Counted from the stretch's first letter, positions 11,006-23,463 are shown. The stretch is 64,000 nt of DNA from Persicaria tinctoria (GCA_037127255.1 JBANSL010000007.1:59939038-60003037); one strand, 5' to 3'. Translations and numbers: made by a program. Notes: a model not told the origin generated them from the sequence alone.

Positions 11006-11690
11006 CTGTACCAGAAGCATATGATAAGCCCATAAACCAAAAATTAACAAACCAGAATTTATCAAATTTCTTACATATTTACAGAGAAAAACAAGTCAAC
11101 TCATGAAATGTAAGCCAACTCAAAACACAAGCCACCCTCATATCCCTTCCATGTGGGTTTGAAATCAGTTAAGTATGAATAAAAATATAAAAACACTGAG
11201 ATGAAGAAACTAACCAACCAAATTCAGGAGGAAACAACAAAGAGACAGCTTCATATTTAAGTGATTGAAAAAGGGATTTGAGTAACGTGCTGAGATCGAT
11301 AAACCTATTAAATTAATCCTGCAGAGATAAAATAAAGAGCTGCCAGTAGTTAGCAATTGAGATTCACTCACAATTTGGCAGTAGACATATACTCAACTAT
11401 TGAGTGAAACGAAATAAAAATTAGTGAAACAAAATAAAAAAATTAAACAAATAGCAAAGGAAACAGCAAAGGAAAGGCACAACCTTGGAGGATTTGGGAG
11501 TCATATCCAGGGAAAGGCAGAGCGAGTCGGAAGGTGAGACAGTGCAGGTGGAGAGGCGGGGGAAACGGTGGCATGCGGTGGTGGAGTCGGTGGAGTGGAG
11601 AGGATTAACAGAGAAAGAAAAGTCAGAGAGAGATTACCGAACATGGATAAAGAAAAGAGAAAGAGGAAGCCAAAGAGAGAGAGAGATTAC

Positions 11691-11804
11691 CAAACAAATT
11701 CGTCGAGACATGGAGATTCGAAGGAAGGAGGAAGCAGAAAACTTCAATCCCTCCCCCTTCGTTCTCCTTGATGCCGCCTTCTCCAATCTAACCGCCGACG
11801 CCAT
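11691..11804 (-). pseudogene. Candidate first exon inside CACTA-1
   Basis: The minus strand reads ATG at 11804-11802 followed by 38 open codons, starting 'MASAVRLEKAASRRTKGEG'. A GTAATC donor-like junction follows at 11690. It lies downstream of a TATAAAAG box and a 5'-UTR-like stretch on the same strand and upstream of the exon-like block at 10865-11005. Length and phase allow the two to be spliced in frame. The product is not recognised, and read-through without splicing ends after 55 codons. Confidence 0.35.
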
Positions 11805-12234
11805 AATGTAGAACGACGAATGAGGGAGCGGCGAGGTTCTGAATTAGGGCTAAGAAACACGAATGAGGGAGCGGCGAGGGGTCTGAATTAGGGAGCGGTG
11901 GGAGCTGCAGAATGCGAATTAGATGTAGGGTGAGAGGGAGGATTGAGGGTTAGCAAGAAGGAGGAGCAACGGAATGGTGGCAGACATGGAAGCGGGAAGG
12001 CCGAGCGCGAGGAAGAAGAAGCGGCCATGGAATCTCACGTCTGAAGAAAAAACGAATCAGGGAAGAGGGAGGATTGAGGGTGAGCAAGAAGTGAGGAATA
12101 GACAAGAGGCTACAATGGAGGCGACAATGGAGGAATAGAAAACAGGCAACAATGGAAGCATGTTGAATCTGAAGGAGGTGAGGCGGTGGACTGAAGACAG
12201 AAGAGGCAATTAGGGTTAAGAAAGTGAAAACTTG

Positions 12235-12242
12235 CTTTTATA
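12235..12242 (-). promoter_or_regulatory. TATA box of a minus-strand promoter in CACTA-1
   Basis: The minus strand reads TATAAAAG, followed about 30 bases later by a plausible start region (CTTAACCCTAATTGCC) and then a 400-bp pyrimidine-rich leader up to the ATG at 11804. Position and orientation suit transcription of the two exon-like blocks at 11804-10865. It could be the transposon's own promoter or one acquired with a host gene. Confidence 0.4.
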
Positions 12243-12594
12243 CCCGGGCCACACTTCTAAAATTTCAAGCCCAGCAAGTTTCCCCCTCAAAAATTAAATA
12301 TGCCGCCCAAAAAAATTTCCATTCCGCGCCAATTCCGCCAAATTAATGTTGATATAAATTTTTTCAACACATACTCACTTTATATATATACATTGGATTG
12401 GAATTTTCTATTTTGAAACATACTAGTACAATATAAAACATTACTATTATAAAAAAAAACTCATAAAAGTTATAATGCATCTTATAAAATAACAACAAAG
12501 TCAAATACTCTTTAAAATTTTATCGGAAAACACCAAATTTTTTTTTTATCGGAAACGGTAAAAATAAAATTACTTGTATATTATTCTCATAAGA

Positions 12595-15590
12595 ATTTAT
12601 TAATTAACATAAGATTTTATTCAACACTTATTAGTTACTTATATAACTTTTACTCAAAACTTACTTTTGTAGTATTCGTAACTTATATAAGTTTTTCTCA
12701 AAACATACTCTTATTGTATTTTAATAAGAATTTTTTATTTAATATAAAGTTTTATTAAACATTTATTCGTTACTTATATGAGTCTTCCTCAAAACATACC
12801 CTTATAGTATTCTTATCATAATTTATTGGTTAATATAAGGTTTTACCAAACATTTATTACTTACTTATATGTGTTTTCCTCAAAACATACTTTTATAGTA
12901 TTCTAATAAGAATTTATAAGTTAATATAAGGTTTTATTATAAATTTATTAGTTACTTATTTGAGTTTTCCTCAAAACATACTCTCATAGTGTTCTAATAA
13001 GAATTTATTAGTTAATATAAGGTCTTATTAAACATTTATTAGTTACTTATATGAGTTTTCCTCAAAACATACCCTTATTGTATTCTAATAAGAATTTATT
13101 ACTCAGTATAAGGTTTTACAAATATTTATTAGTCACTTGTATGAGTTTTCCTCAAAACATACCCTTATAATATTCTAATACGAATTTATTACTTAATATA
13201 AAGTTTTATTCAACACTTATTAGTTACTTATATGAGTTTTCCTCAAAACATACCCTTATAGTATTATAATAAGAATTTATTAGTTAATATAAGGTTTTAT
13301 TAAACATTTATTAGTTACTTTTATGAGTTTTAATCAAAGCATACCTTTATAGTATTCTAATAAAAATTTATTACGTAATATAATGTTTTGTTAAATATTT
13401 ATTAGACACTTATATGAGTTTTCTTCATAACATACTCTTATGGTATTCCAATAAGCATTTATTAGTGAATATAAGAATTTATTCAACACTTATTAGTTAC
13501 TTATATGATTTTCATCAAAATATACCTTATAGTATTCTAATAAGAATATAATAGTTAATATAAGGTTTTATTAAACATTTGTTCATTCCTTATATGAGTT
13601 TTCCTCAAAACATACTATATATAGTATTCTAATAAGAATTTATTAGTCAACATAGGGTTTTATTAAACATTTGTTCATTAGTTATATGAGATTTCCTCAA
13701 AACATACTCTTATTGTATTCTAATAAGAATTTATCAGTCAATATAAGGTTTTATTATGCATTTGTTCATTACTTATGTGAGTTTTCCTCAAAACATACTG
13801 TCATAGTATTCTAATAAGAATTTAGTAGTTAATATAAGGTTTTATTAAACATTTGTTAGTTACTTATACGAGTTTTTCTCAAAGCATATTCTTATAGTAT
13901 TCTAATAAGAATATAATAGTTAATATAAGGTTTTATTGAACATTTATTCGTTACTTATATTAGTTTTCCTCAAATCATACTCTTATAGTATTATAATAAA
14001 AATTTATTAGTCAACATAAGGTTTTATTAAACATTTGTTCATTCCTTATATGAGATTTCCTCAAAACATACTCTTATTGTATTCTATTAAGAATTTATTA
14101 GTCAACATAGGGTTTTATTAAACATTTGTTCATTACTTATATGAGATTTCCTCAAAACATACTCTTATTGTATTCTAATAAGAATTTATCAGTCAATATA
14201 AGGTTTTATTATGCATTTGTTCATTACTTATGTGAGTTTTCCTCAAAACATACTGTCATAGTATTCTAATAAGAATTTAGTAGTTAATATAAGGTTTTAT
14301 TAAACATTTGTTAGTTACTTATACGAGTTTTTCTCAAAGCATATTCTTATAGTATTCTAATAAGAATATAATAGTTAATATAAGGTTTTATTGAACATTT
14401 ATTCGTTACTTATATTAGTTTTCCTCAAATCATACTCTTATAGTATTATAATAAAAATTTATTAGTCAACATAAGGTTTTATTAAACATTTGTTCATTCC
14501 TTATATGAGATTTCCTCAAAACATACTCTTATTGTATTCTATTAAGAATTTATTAGTTAATATAAGGTTATATTACGCATTTGTTCATTACTTTTATAAG
14601 TTTTCCTCAAAACATACTCTTATAGTATTCTATTAAGAATTTAGGAGTTAAAATAACGTTTTATTAAACATTTATTCGTTAATTATATGAGTTTTCCTCA
14701 AAAAATACTCTTATAATATTCTAATAAGAATTTATTAGTTAATATAAGGTTTTATCACACATTTGTTAGTTACTTATATGAGTTTTCCTCAAAATAAATT
14801 CTTATGAAGTAGTATTTTAATAAGAATTTAGTAATCAATATAATGTTTTATTAAACATTTGTTCATTAGTTATATGTGTTTTCCTAAAAAAAAATACTCT
14901 TATAGTATTCTAATAAGAATTTAGTAGTCAAAATAAGGCTTTATTAAACATTTATTCGTTAATTATATGAGTTGTCCTCAAAACATACTCTTATAATATT
15001 CTAATAAGAATTTATTAGTTAATATAAGGTTTTATTTTACATTTGTTAGTTACTTATATGAGTTTTCCTCAAAAACAAACTCTGATGAAGTAGTATTTTA
15101 ATAAGAATTTAGTAATTAATATAATGTTTTATTAAACATTTGTTCATTAGTTATATGAGTTTTCCTAAAAAAATAATCTTGTAGTATTCTAATAAGAATT
15201 TAGTCGTCAAAATAAGGTTTTATTAAACATTTATTCGTTACTTATATTAGTTTTCCTCAAAACATACTCTTATAGTATTATAATAAGAATTTAGTAGTTA
15301 AAATAAGGTTTTATTAAACATTTATTCCTTAATTATACGACTTTCCCTCAAAACACTCACTTAGATTATTCGAATAAGAATTTATTGCATAATATAAAGT
15401 TCTATTCCACAATTATTAGCTACTTATATGATTTGTTTCTCAAGATAAACTTTCATATGAATTTATTAGTTAATATAAGGTTTTATTCAATGATTATTAA
15501 TTACTTATATGATTTTTTCCCTCAAAACACATTTTATTTAACAATTATTAGTTTTGTTTATATTCTAATATTTATTTAGATATAAATACA
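12595..15590. repeat. 91-bp AT-rich tandem array in CACTA-1
   Basis: About 33 diverged copies of a 91-bp unit lie head to tail. The recognisable core is 'GAGTTTTCCTCAAAACATAC', followed by 'TATAGTATTCTAATAAGAAT' and 'TATAAGGTTTTATTAAACAT'. The spacing of the core (for example 12878, 12969, 13060) fixes the period. A block near 13620-13930 recurs almost unchanged 455 bp (five units) downstream, showing a recent multi-unit duplication. The array contains no gene; short open frames in it are chance. A shorter version lies in reverse at about 40690-41965. Confidence 0.92.
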
Positions 15591-15689
15591 TATACCATTA
15601 ATGGGCCTATTGGCGAAAATTATAGCCGTATTTGGGCTCATAATAAATTAAAGCCCATTAGAAATTAAAGTGTGTCATTTGAGGTTAAC

Positions 15690-16449
15690 TGTAAATAGCC
15701 ACGGCATTAGCCACAGATATGACCGTGGCTATTAATTGGGCTTCTTAATACGCCGAGAGTTATTAATTGAGCTTACATATTCATTGGGCTTTGACTAATA
15801 CTAATGGGTTTGACCCCTTTTTGGGCTTTCACTCTCTAAAATTGGATTTGACCATCTTTAGGCCCTGCCTTTTTTTTTGGTGAGATTTTGGGCTTAAAAA
15901 TTGATATTTTCTTTCAAATTAATTTGCTTTAATTTGTGAATTTCCTCAATTCGGATACACCAAAGTGATAATGGGCGTCTCCATGTTAGCGTCGAATATA
16001 GCCACGGATAATCCAACAGTGGCTAGATTCGTGACTGTTCACCTCCAACTCGGGTCATATATTGCTAATTGCCTCACATTCTTAGCCATGAGTACAGCAA
16101 CGGATATTATTCGTGGCTAAATTCGTGGTTACACTGACATGTCGGGTAAGACTCGCCAAAAATGGCGTCGAAATCGGCCACGGAAAAGGTGACTGTGGCC
16201 AAAGTCGTGGCTAATAGCCATGATATCAACCACGACACTTATATTCGTGGCTAAAAACCCCAAAATTCCAGACACGAAATTATTTCTTCATCCCTAGCCA
16301 CGGGCTTTGCCACGAATATTTTCATTCGACGCTATTATAGCTACACCTTGTCAGGTTGTAGCTATAGTCGTGGCTATCAGCTACGGATTTGGCAACGACT
16401 GTACGACGTGGCTAAAATTCCGTGGCTATTTCCTGTGTTTTTGGTAGTG
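15690..16449. repeat. CACTA-1 right subterminal repeat zone
   Basis: The same TAGCCACG/CGTGGCTA motif series as at the left end is interspersed with unrelated AT-rich sequence and ends in the 30-bp terminal inverted repeat. The zone reappears in reverse at 33435-33569 and 39948-40560, identifying the second copy of this transposon. Confidence 0.85.
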
Positions 16450-16452
16450 TTA

Positions 16453-16863
16453 GCATCGACATACTGTTGAAACTGGCTTGTCATTGTTGACTCATTTAGG
16501 ATTCCCCCTTGATCATTGGCGTCATGCCTTGATCACCGCGACATTTTTTATCAATAGGCTTCCAACGCCAATCCTTCAAAATCAGTCCTCATTGTTTCGC
16601 TTACTAAATATTCCACCAGATTACCACAAATTAAAGAGTTTTGGATGCTTGTGTTTTCCTTGGCTAAGGCCCTATCATAAACTTCAGCCTAAGTCCATTC
16701 CATGTGTCTTTGTTGGTTATTCTTCCACATAAGGTGCCTTTCAATGTATGGACCCCGTTACTCGACGAATTTTCACATCTCGCCATGTCAAATTCGTTGA
16801 AGATGAGTTTTTTTTTTAAATGCCAAAGGAGAACAACACTCCATCATCAACGGGGAATGAATG
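16453..16863 (+). pseudogene. copia-2 integrase C-terminal part (left copy)
   Basis: After the CACTA element the copia integrase frame resumes with 'RHRHTVETGLSLLTHLGF' and continues through 'DHWRHALITATFFINRLP' and 'LKSFGCLCFPWLRPYHKL' to 'PCVFVGYSST', then a stop and a further out-of-frame stretch to about 16850. The 84-residue core differs at only two positions from the reverse-strand copy at 33406-33152. The sequence is cut at 16863 by the 3' LTR of a gypsy element. Confidence 0.88.
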
Positions 16864-18476
16864 TGTTGTTGTAGGAGGATGGTCAAGTATGAAATAGATA
16901 TCAAATAAAGTTCAGACTGACTTCCCTGTCTCATCAAATAAATACAAGACTTCCACCCGTTGTAGTAAGAGAATAGTCAGGAACGAATCCACGAGGAAGC
17001 ACGTCAACAGTTCTTAGGTAGCTGTAAATTCTCACAGAAGCAGCAGAAAGACAGAAACAAAGAAAGGAATGAAACAGAAATAAAAGCAGAAAATAACAAA
17101 CAAAAGCAAAGAACAAAGCAAAACAGAAAATAAAGCAAAGACAAAGGCTCGTCGATCTCGACCAACAGCTACTCGAGATCGACCACAGCAGTCGACAGAA
17201 ACTGAAAGTGAAAATCGACGACAACAAAAGAAAACTTCAACTCGACACAGACAAGTTCCTACTCGAGATCGACCACAACTACTCGATCTCGACAAAGCTT
17301 TACTCTATGTCGACCAGAATGCAGAAAACTTAAATTTGCAGAATTAAACACAGAACTCAGATTTTTGACAGAAATAAACTCAATATAATAAAAGACTTCC
17401 AAAGCCAGGGTATCAACACCACAACGATAACCATGCAAAGTAACACATAAAGGCATAAAAGATCATGCTTTCCATCAAATAACTTTCGTCATTAACAAAT
17501 AGGCATATAGAGGCTTTCTCATAAACCCTAATTGTTACTAACCCTTTTTCACATAATTAATCCAAGTTGCATTAAGATCACTTTCGCTTCAATAATACAA
17601 ACAGGGATCACCTTCAACTTTCGCAAAAGAATCATGCTCATAGGGATAGAAGATGAATTGCACGAAAAATCTGACCTTTATCGCATCGCCTCACATGGCC
17701 ACCGTCGGGCTCACCCCAGCCCCAGAAGTGGGTGGACTACTCACGCCTCATCGCAATAACAGACATTGATTGAAAAGAAATAACTTGCATAAAACTATAT
17801 TCAAAAGCCTTTACAATCCTGGATCTTACCGACTAGGTCTTCTCGGGTAGGTGTGCTCGACAAGCCTGGATCTGGACTCTGGCTCGTCGATCTCGACCAA
17901 CTCTTGTCGAGATCGAGTAGAGGTGTGGACGTTTGGTCGAGCAGGCTTCTCCTCGGCATGGACTGGCGCTGTGGGGCTTGTCGATCTCGACTAAGGCTTG
18001 TCTAGATCGAGTAGGGTTGCTCAGCTTCTCATCCTCGGCTTCTCGATCATCGACTCCGGGTGTGGCGCTGAGGCGTAGTCGATCTCGACTAGGGTTTGTC
18101 GAGATCGAGTTGGCTCCGGACGTCGGGTTGACTCAGCTCGAGTAAGGTCGCTCGACCAAGGTTGCTCGGACATGCTTGTCGAGGTCGAGTAAGGTCTACT
18201 CGAGATCGAGTAACCTTGACTCTCATATTGATTCGACTGGTTCTGCTGCTTCCTTGACCTTGTATTTCTGTAGCCGTTTTCCGAGCTTTTCTGACCTTCT
18301 GTAGAATTGCTGTAAAATGCCTCGATTTGTGCGAATTAAACAGAAACTGGTGTAGATTCCATACTTTGGCAAATAAACATAATCTACATAGATTCTGTAC
18401 TATTCTAAACCAAATGCATGCAGAAATCGATATAAAAGTAAGTGTAAAACATGGCAAATTAGACTCACAATAAACA
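16864..18476 (-). repeat. 3' LTR of the VEID-repeat gypsy element
   Basis: The LTR reads TGTTTATTGTGAG...CAACAACA on the minus strand and is preceded by the purine tract AAGTATGGGG (complement of 18477-18486). It matches 23547-25268 closely, but lacks about 480 bp present there (around 24500-24980; junction near 17820). It contains about twelve copies or near copies of the 12-mer GTCGAGATCGAC or its complement. A GCATCGCCTCACATGGCC-type block near 17690 is also in the other LTR. Confidence 0.88.
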
Positions 18477-18486
18477 CCCCATACTT

Positions 18487-19958
18487 AAGCTTGCTTGTCC
18501 TCAAGCAATACTTTTATTTGCCATTCAGGGGAAGAAATCAAAACTCTCAACATATCAGATTCATTCTCATATAACCCTGCAATCAATTACCATCCTTGAA
18601 AAGGTACTTGTGTCGCAGATCCATGCATGTGCAAATATAAAAGCAACATCTACTCACAAAAGAAGGGTTATGCAAAACATTCATTCGTGACAAAGCATTA
18701 ATAATCAAGAGGACTTTAATTTAAGCTCAAAATAAGGAGTAGATTGGTAAAAGGCAAAAGGTGGGCAATTTTTGGCAATGTGGTGCTAATGATCCGGGGA
18801 AATGGAGTATTTCCAAATTTGAATTTCCACATTCATTCTCCCTTTGATTCATCACCTTTCATAATGCTTTTATCAATAATAATGCTTTTACCTCTCTGAC
18901 CTCAGCACTGCCTTTTCGCGAATCGCAAACATGGGTGTCATGAATGGCCCCGGATACTTAGTGCTTTGGACTCCTCACAATGTGTCCCATCTCTCCAAAC
19001 TATTATCTCAGAGAGCAGGGTCAATCTACCTTTATCGCCTGAGGTGATTGGATTTTCTTTCACTCATTAAATTTTCCATATAATTCAAACAATTTCCTTG
19101 CCAAACTCCAATAATGATAAAAACAACACAAACACCATATAACATCTCCATAATTGTAACATCATTCTCAACATAATCCCCGGATAAGGTAAAGAATGGC
19201 AATATTTAGATCATGTGGAGCAATATATGAAATAAGACATATTATGGCTTTTGTGATGCATAAGCATAGGTAAGGATAGGAATATAACAATATGAGCATT
19301 ATATGGAAATATAAAGTCCTCCATCATCTTATCACGCAACATGTCAAAAGCAATTTCAAATTTTACCTCCTTTCATGGTTTTCAATAAAATATGCATTTC
19401 ATTGTGACTTCCCTTTACTAGGCAATTTCATGCTATATCTCTAATGAATCCAATTTTGCATCGTCGAGTTCAATATAAGCTTCCATGACATTATTCAAAA
19501 ATTTCAATGGGGGTCCTTTTTTCAAACTTTGGAAAACATGCATATAAGCACATAAATCAATAATGCATTCCAAAATAGCCATGTAGCAATTCAAAGAAAT
19601 AATGCACAAATAATGTCAAATATGATCAAATATGCACAAAGTAAGCCCTTCCCCCACCCCATACTTAAACATTACAGTGTCCTCACTGTATAAAAACAAG
19701 GGTAAAGGGTAAAGAAAGAACTCACAAGACAGGTGTGCAGGGCCTCAAAATGTCGACTGGAGCACCTCCTGGCCGAGTTTGATTATAGCTTGGTTTTATC
19801 CATGGACCTGAAAAGTAGAAGACTTATACCCATAATAGAAACAACAAAAACCAAAGAAATGTTCAAATCCAAAAACAAAAACAAAGTCTCAAATGTCCTA
19901 AAAAGTTTATGTACATGCTCTAGATTTTATAGTCGCTAGGCCGACTTTTCCATTTAGC
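18487..19958 (-). other. Non-coding 3' spacer of the gypsy element
   Basis: The 1.5 kb between the integrase remnant and the purine tract holds no long open frame on either strand. Such long non-coding segments before the 3' LTR are usual in Tat/Athila-type and large-derivative elements. The minus strand near the LTR reads 'GCTTGAGGACAAGCAAGC', a block also seen before the LTR at 43659, where it reads GCTTGAGGACAAGCAAAAGG. Confidence 0.6.
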
Positions 19959-20477
19959 TCAAGGTGGCATTTGTAGGGCCCATGTAGCTTGGGCCTCAAA
20001 TAAGACTCCATTCTTGTCCATCAGCTGTAATCCTCCAGAATGGATCTTGTTCACCACGAAAGGTCTCATCCGCTTCTTGTTGAATTTGTTGGGAAACCAA
20101 TGATCCTTTGATTTAAAGACATAGAGCTTGTCTCCAACTTCATACTCCTTAGGCTCATCATTGGAAATCCTGCACAATCGCACATACCAAGGCAGACCTC
20201 TCCCATGTATAGATAAATCTTTAATGGAAATAGGAGAAGAAAGATCCATACCTTGGCTTACCTTCGCAGAGACGGAATCGGGGACCACTGTGTTTGGTCG
20301 ATCTCGACTAAGGCTAGTTGATCTCGACAAGACTGCAGGTTCTGGTGGTGTCCTGCTCGTAGATTTAGAAGTCGACCTCGACAAGGCTGGTCGACCTCGA
20401 GTACGGCTCCGCTCCTGGTGGCTGCAGCGTCGAGGAGGAAGGATCTGGTGGAGTCGAGTGGTGGTCGATCTCGACAA
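19959..20477 (-). pseudogene. gypsy integrase C-terminal fragment
   Basis: The minus-strand frame ends with a segment typical of the integrase C-terminal domain of plant gypsy elements: 'YEVGDKLYVFKSKDHWFP', 'NKKRMRPFVVNKIHSGG' and a terminal 'FEAQATWALQMPP'. The upstream part (20477-20240) translates the VEID DNA repeats in a different frame as SRSTS-rich peptide and is probably not a real N-terminus. The catalytic integrase core is missing, so the deletion joined the linker to the C-terminal tail. Confidence 0.7.
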
Positions 20478-20930
20478 GGCTGGTCGAGATCGACGAGGCT
20501 GGTCCGTCTGGTGGAGTCTGTATCGAGGAAGACGGTGCCCGAGGATCTTGGTCGATCTCGACTAGGGTAGTCGATCTCGAGTAGGGCTCTCCTCCTGGTT
20601 GCTGTGGCGTCGAGGAAGAAAGATCTGGTGGCACCGGGTGGTAGTCGATCTCGACTAGGGTGGTCGATGTCGAGGAGGATCCTGGCTCCGGTGTTGTCAA
20701 CGTCGAGGAGGGCGAAGTCGATGTAGGGTAAGTCTTGTCGATCTCGACAAGGCTACTCGATCTCGACGAGCCTGGCCGTTCAGTGTTGCTACTCGACGAT
20801 GCTGGTGCTGGTGGAGGCTCCGTGGTCTGGTCGAGGTCGACTAGGGTCCTCGATGTCGAGGAGTCTTGGTCGATCTTGACCCCATACTTAGTCCCTTTCA
20901 AGGCATCCGAAAAATAATTAATCCACAATG
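20290..20930 (-). repeat. VEID minisatellite in the gypsy coding region
   Basis: Seven units of about 92 bp each contain a pair of the 12-mer GTCGATCTCGAC (or one-to-two-base variants) about 18 bp apart. In the gag frame the pairs encode 'LVEID' or 'LVDLD' within Ser/Pro-rich units of about 30 residues. Five further copies lie at 21790-21945 between the zinc knuckle and protease coding parts. The same 12-mer fills both LTRs. Confidence 0.85.
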
Positions 20931-23463
20931 ACTTACCTTGGTCTATGTCGATTGGATTCTCTGTGTTCTCCTTGAGGATTGCCATGATCTCCTCCACCTG
21001 GGCCTCCATGTCCCTTTTTTCCATCTCCTCAGGGGTCATATTTTTGACCCTGGGTTCCCCCCGGGTGATGTAGCCAGCTGAGATAGATTTGACCTCTTCC
21101 ATTGGACCTGTATGCCTTTCAGTTTTATTAAAGGAATACTCAATTACCTCATCGTTGATGTTGAAGGTGAGCACTCCTTTCCTTACGCTTATGTCGGCAT
21201 CCACCGTTGCCAAGAATGGTCTTCCTAAGATAATTGGACAAGCAGGATCTTCTTGCATATCAACAACTAGAAAATCAGCAGGGACGAAGAATTTACCTAC
21301 TTGTACTGGCACATTATCCACCATGCCTGTTGGAATGACCACCGTGTTGTTGGCCATGTAAAGTCTAGCATCCACAGGCTCCAGGGCACCTATCTTAATC
21401 TTGGACCAAATTGTTAAAGGCATTATACTCACACTAGCTCCAAGATCACATAAGGCATTAATTTTGTATGGACCAAATCCAATAGTTATAGCAAACTTAC
21501 CTGGATCCGGCCTCTTCTCCAATATGTCCAGATGGCTGCACTCCTCTGTGATTTCCGCGATCGATCGCTTTTTGCTCAGAATCTCCTTCAGGAACTTGAC
21601 ATAGGATGGCATTTCATTGAGAGCTTCTGTAAAGGGGATGGTGACGTTGAGTTTCTGAAGCATCTTAATGAAGTGCTGAAATTTCTTTTCTGCTGGGTCC
21701 TTTAGAGATTTTGTGGGGAAAGGCAGCTTCTTTTTCTGAGTCGGAGCCAGAACAGACGTCGGAGGTGCTGCAGGCTGCTCTATGTCGACCAGAGGCTCCT
21801 CGACATCGACTACAGTCTTGTCGACATCGACCACGTTGGGCGCAGTCGAGTTGCTGTGTGGTGCAGACGAAGATTCTGGAAGTTTCTCCTCGAGGTCGAC
21901 GAGGTCCTTGTCGAGATCGACCATAGGTTTGTCGACATCGACTAGCTGTTCCTTGCTGTTATGCTGCTTTCCGACCTCTGGCTCTTGCAGTTGATGGCCA
22001 CTTCTGAGTTTTACAGCAGCGATGTGTCCAGTCTTTCCCTTAGGATTTGGTTCCGAAGATCCAGGGAGCGAACCTGACTGTTTGGGGATTCCTGCTGCTA
22101 GCTGACCAATCTGTGTATCAACTGATTTCCGCCAGATATCAATTTCCCCAAGCCTAGAGTTGACACCTTGCATCTGAGTATAGACGGAGTTGAAGGATTG
22201 CCTAGTTTCTGAGTGGTTTCTCCGTATTTCCTCCAGGACTGTCTGTATATCATCCTTTTTCTGGTCCCTTTCCGGATGTCCTGGAGCTCTGTAGGGCGGG
22301 GGGTTCCTAGGGACACCTTGGTTCCATTGTGGTTGCTGAAACCTTTGGTCCCCCATGTAGCGATTGGGACCCCCTGCGTAAGCTGCATCCTCATGATGCT
22401 CTGCCAGCTTGACTTGCTCTGTGTGTGGGCACTCATGAGTGGTGTGCCTTTGCGACCCGCATTCAATACAAGGCTGGTTGACAGAGACATACTTTACTTC
22501 CTTGAGGAGCTTCTTATTCTGATCTCTGTAGTATTGCTCCCTAACGTCTGAATTGATCTCCTTAGGGGGATCATATAGGGGCATGGATGGTGCTGGCCTG
22601 GCGTATGGGTTCTCCTCATAGGTTGCAGTAGACCCATACTTGTTGTCGTAGGTAGTGAGCTTCTCTAGCACACCCCATGCGTCACTTGGCGGCATTGTCA
22701 GATACTCATAGCGAGTATAATGGTTGATTCTGTCCTTATTGACTTGATCAAGAGAGTTGAAAAAGATCTCCTGAATGACGTAGGGTGGCTCTCCATCAGT
22801 AGGGCAAGATCGCAGAAGTTCCTTGTAGCGCTCTCATGCCTTTGCCAGCGGTTCCCCTTGCTTCTGTTTGAAGGCAGTGATTTTCTGGCGGAGATGTGCT
22901 GTTTTGGCGGGTGGGAAGAATTTGTTCAGAAACTCTTGCTCTACTTTGGCCCAGGTTGTTAGTGATCTTGCTTTCAGTCCTTCCAGCCATTTCAGTGCAG
23001 GCCCAGCGTGAGACCAGCGAAAAGATTTCATCTTGACATATTCTAGGGTTGTACCTTCAGCAAGAGTACGGCACATGTCAGAAAAGTTTGTAATATGTTC
23101 AAGAGGTCACTCATTAAATCTACCATAAAAGGCATTATTTTTAAGCTCTATAAGAAATTGAGTGCGAATTTCAAAAGAGTTATCAGGGATAAGAATCGCC
23201 GATTCAGGCACGACGAGAGTGGGATGCATATAATCCTCGGCCGTGGTTGGGTACTGGGCAAGCTCAGCCTGTGCTTGTTCCCTTGCTGCTTTCTCAGCGG
23301 CGATAGCAGCATCTTTAGTGGCCAATTCCCTGGTAAGCCTCTGTATCAGCTGCTCCTGTGTTTCAGCGGTTGCCATGGCTCTTTGCAGTCTAACTCTGAT
23401 GTGTAGGAGGCGTTCTGGTTCGTCTAAGGCGTCAAACACAGGTGGGATACCAGAACGGCGCAT
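20365..23463 (-). pseudogene. gypsy gag-protease, one frame with two TGA stops
   Basis: A single minus-strand frame runs from the ATG at 23463 to 20365, broken only by TGA at 23109-23107 and 22836-22834. Order: a coiled-coil-like Gln/Glu/Ala-rich N-terminus, the gypsy gag core ('ALKWLEGLKARSLTTWA', 'VEQEFLNKFFPP'), a zinc knuckle 'CIECGSQRHTTHECP', an acidic linker with VDVDK repeats, and an aspartic protease ('ALCDLGASVSIMP' with 'ILGRPFLATVDA'). A Ser/Pro-rich VEID repeat tail follows. The second TGA falls where related gags have Trp, consistent with a G-to-A change. Without these stops the frame would span about 1,030 codons. Confidence 0.85.

Larger units (their letters stand above)
9738..16449. 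mobile_element. CACTA-1: 6.7-kb non-autonomous CACTA transposon
   Basis: Both ends carry the same 30-bp inverted repeat beginning CACTACCAAAAACACAGGAA, and the element is flanked by the 3-bp duplication TTA (9735-9737 and 16450-16452), as expected for CACTA (En/Spm) elements. Subterminal zones (9765-10165 and 15690-16435) are full of GCCACG and CGTGGCTA motifs in both orientations, the pattern of transposase-binding sites. No TnpD-type transposase is visible. The interior contains a minus-strand promoter/exon-like block and a 3-kb AT-rich tandem array. It interrupts copia-2 integrase. Confidence 0.93.

Noticed and set aside
12595..15590. Evenly spaced repeats considered as a CRISPR array
   Set aside because: Units are contiguous and diverged with no unique spacers, lie in a plant transposon, and no cas-like gene is present.
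16934..17456. Cys/Ser/Phe-rich minus-strand frames in the gypsy LTRs (also at 23584-24139)
   Set aside because: They lie wholly inside LTRs, are duplicated there by LTR identity, and have low-complexity composition. Best explained as chance.
20128..20565. A plus-strand frame over the VEID repeats
   Set aside because: It is antisense to the gag frame and arises from the repeated GTCGATCTCGAC motif being open in several frames.
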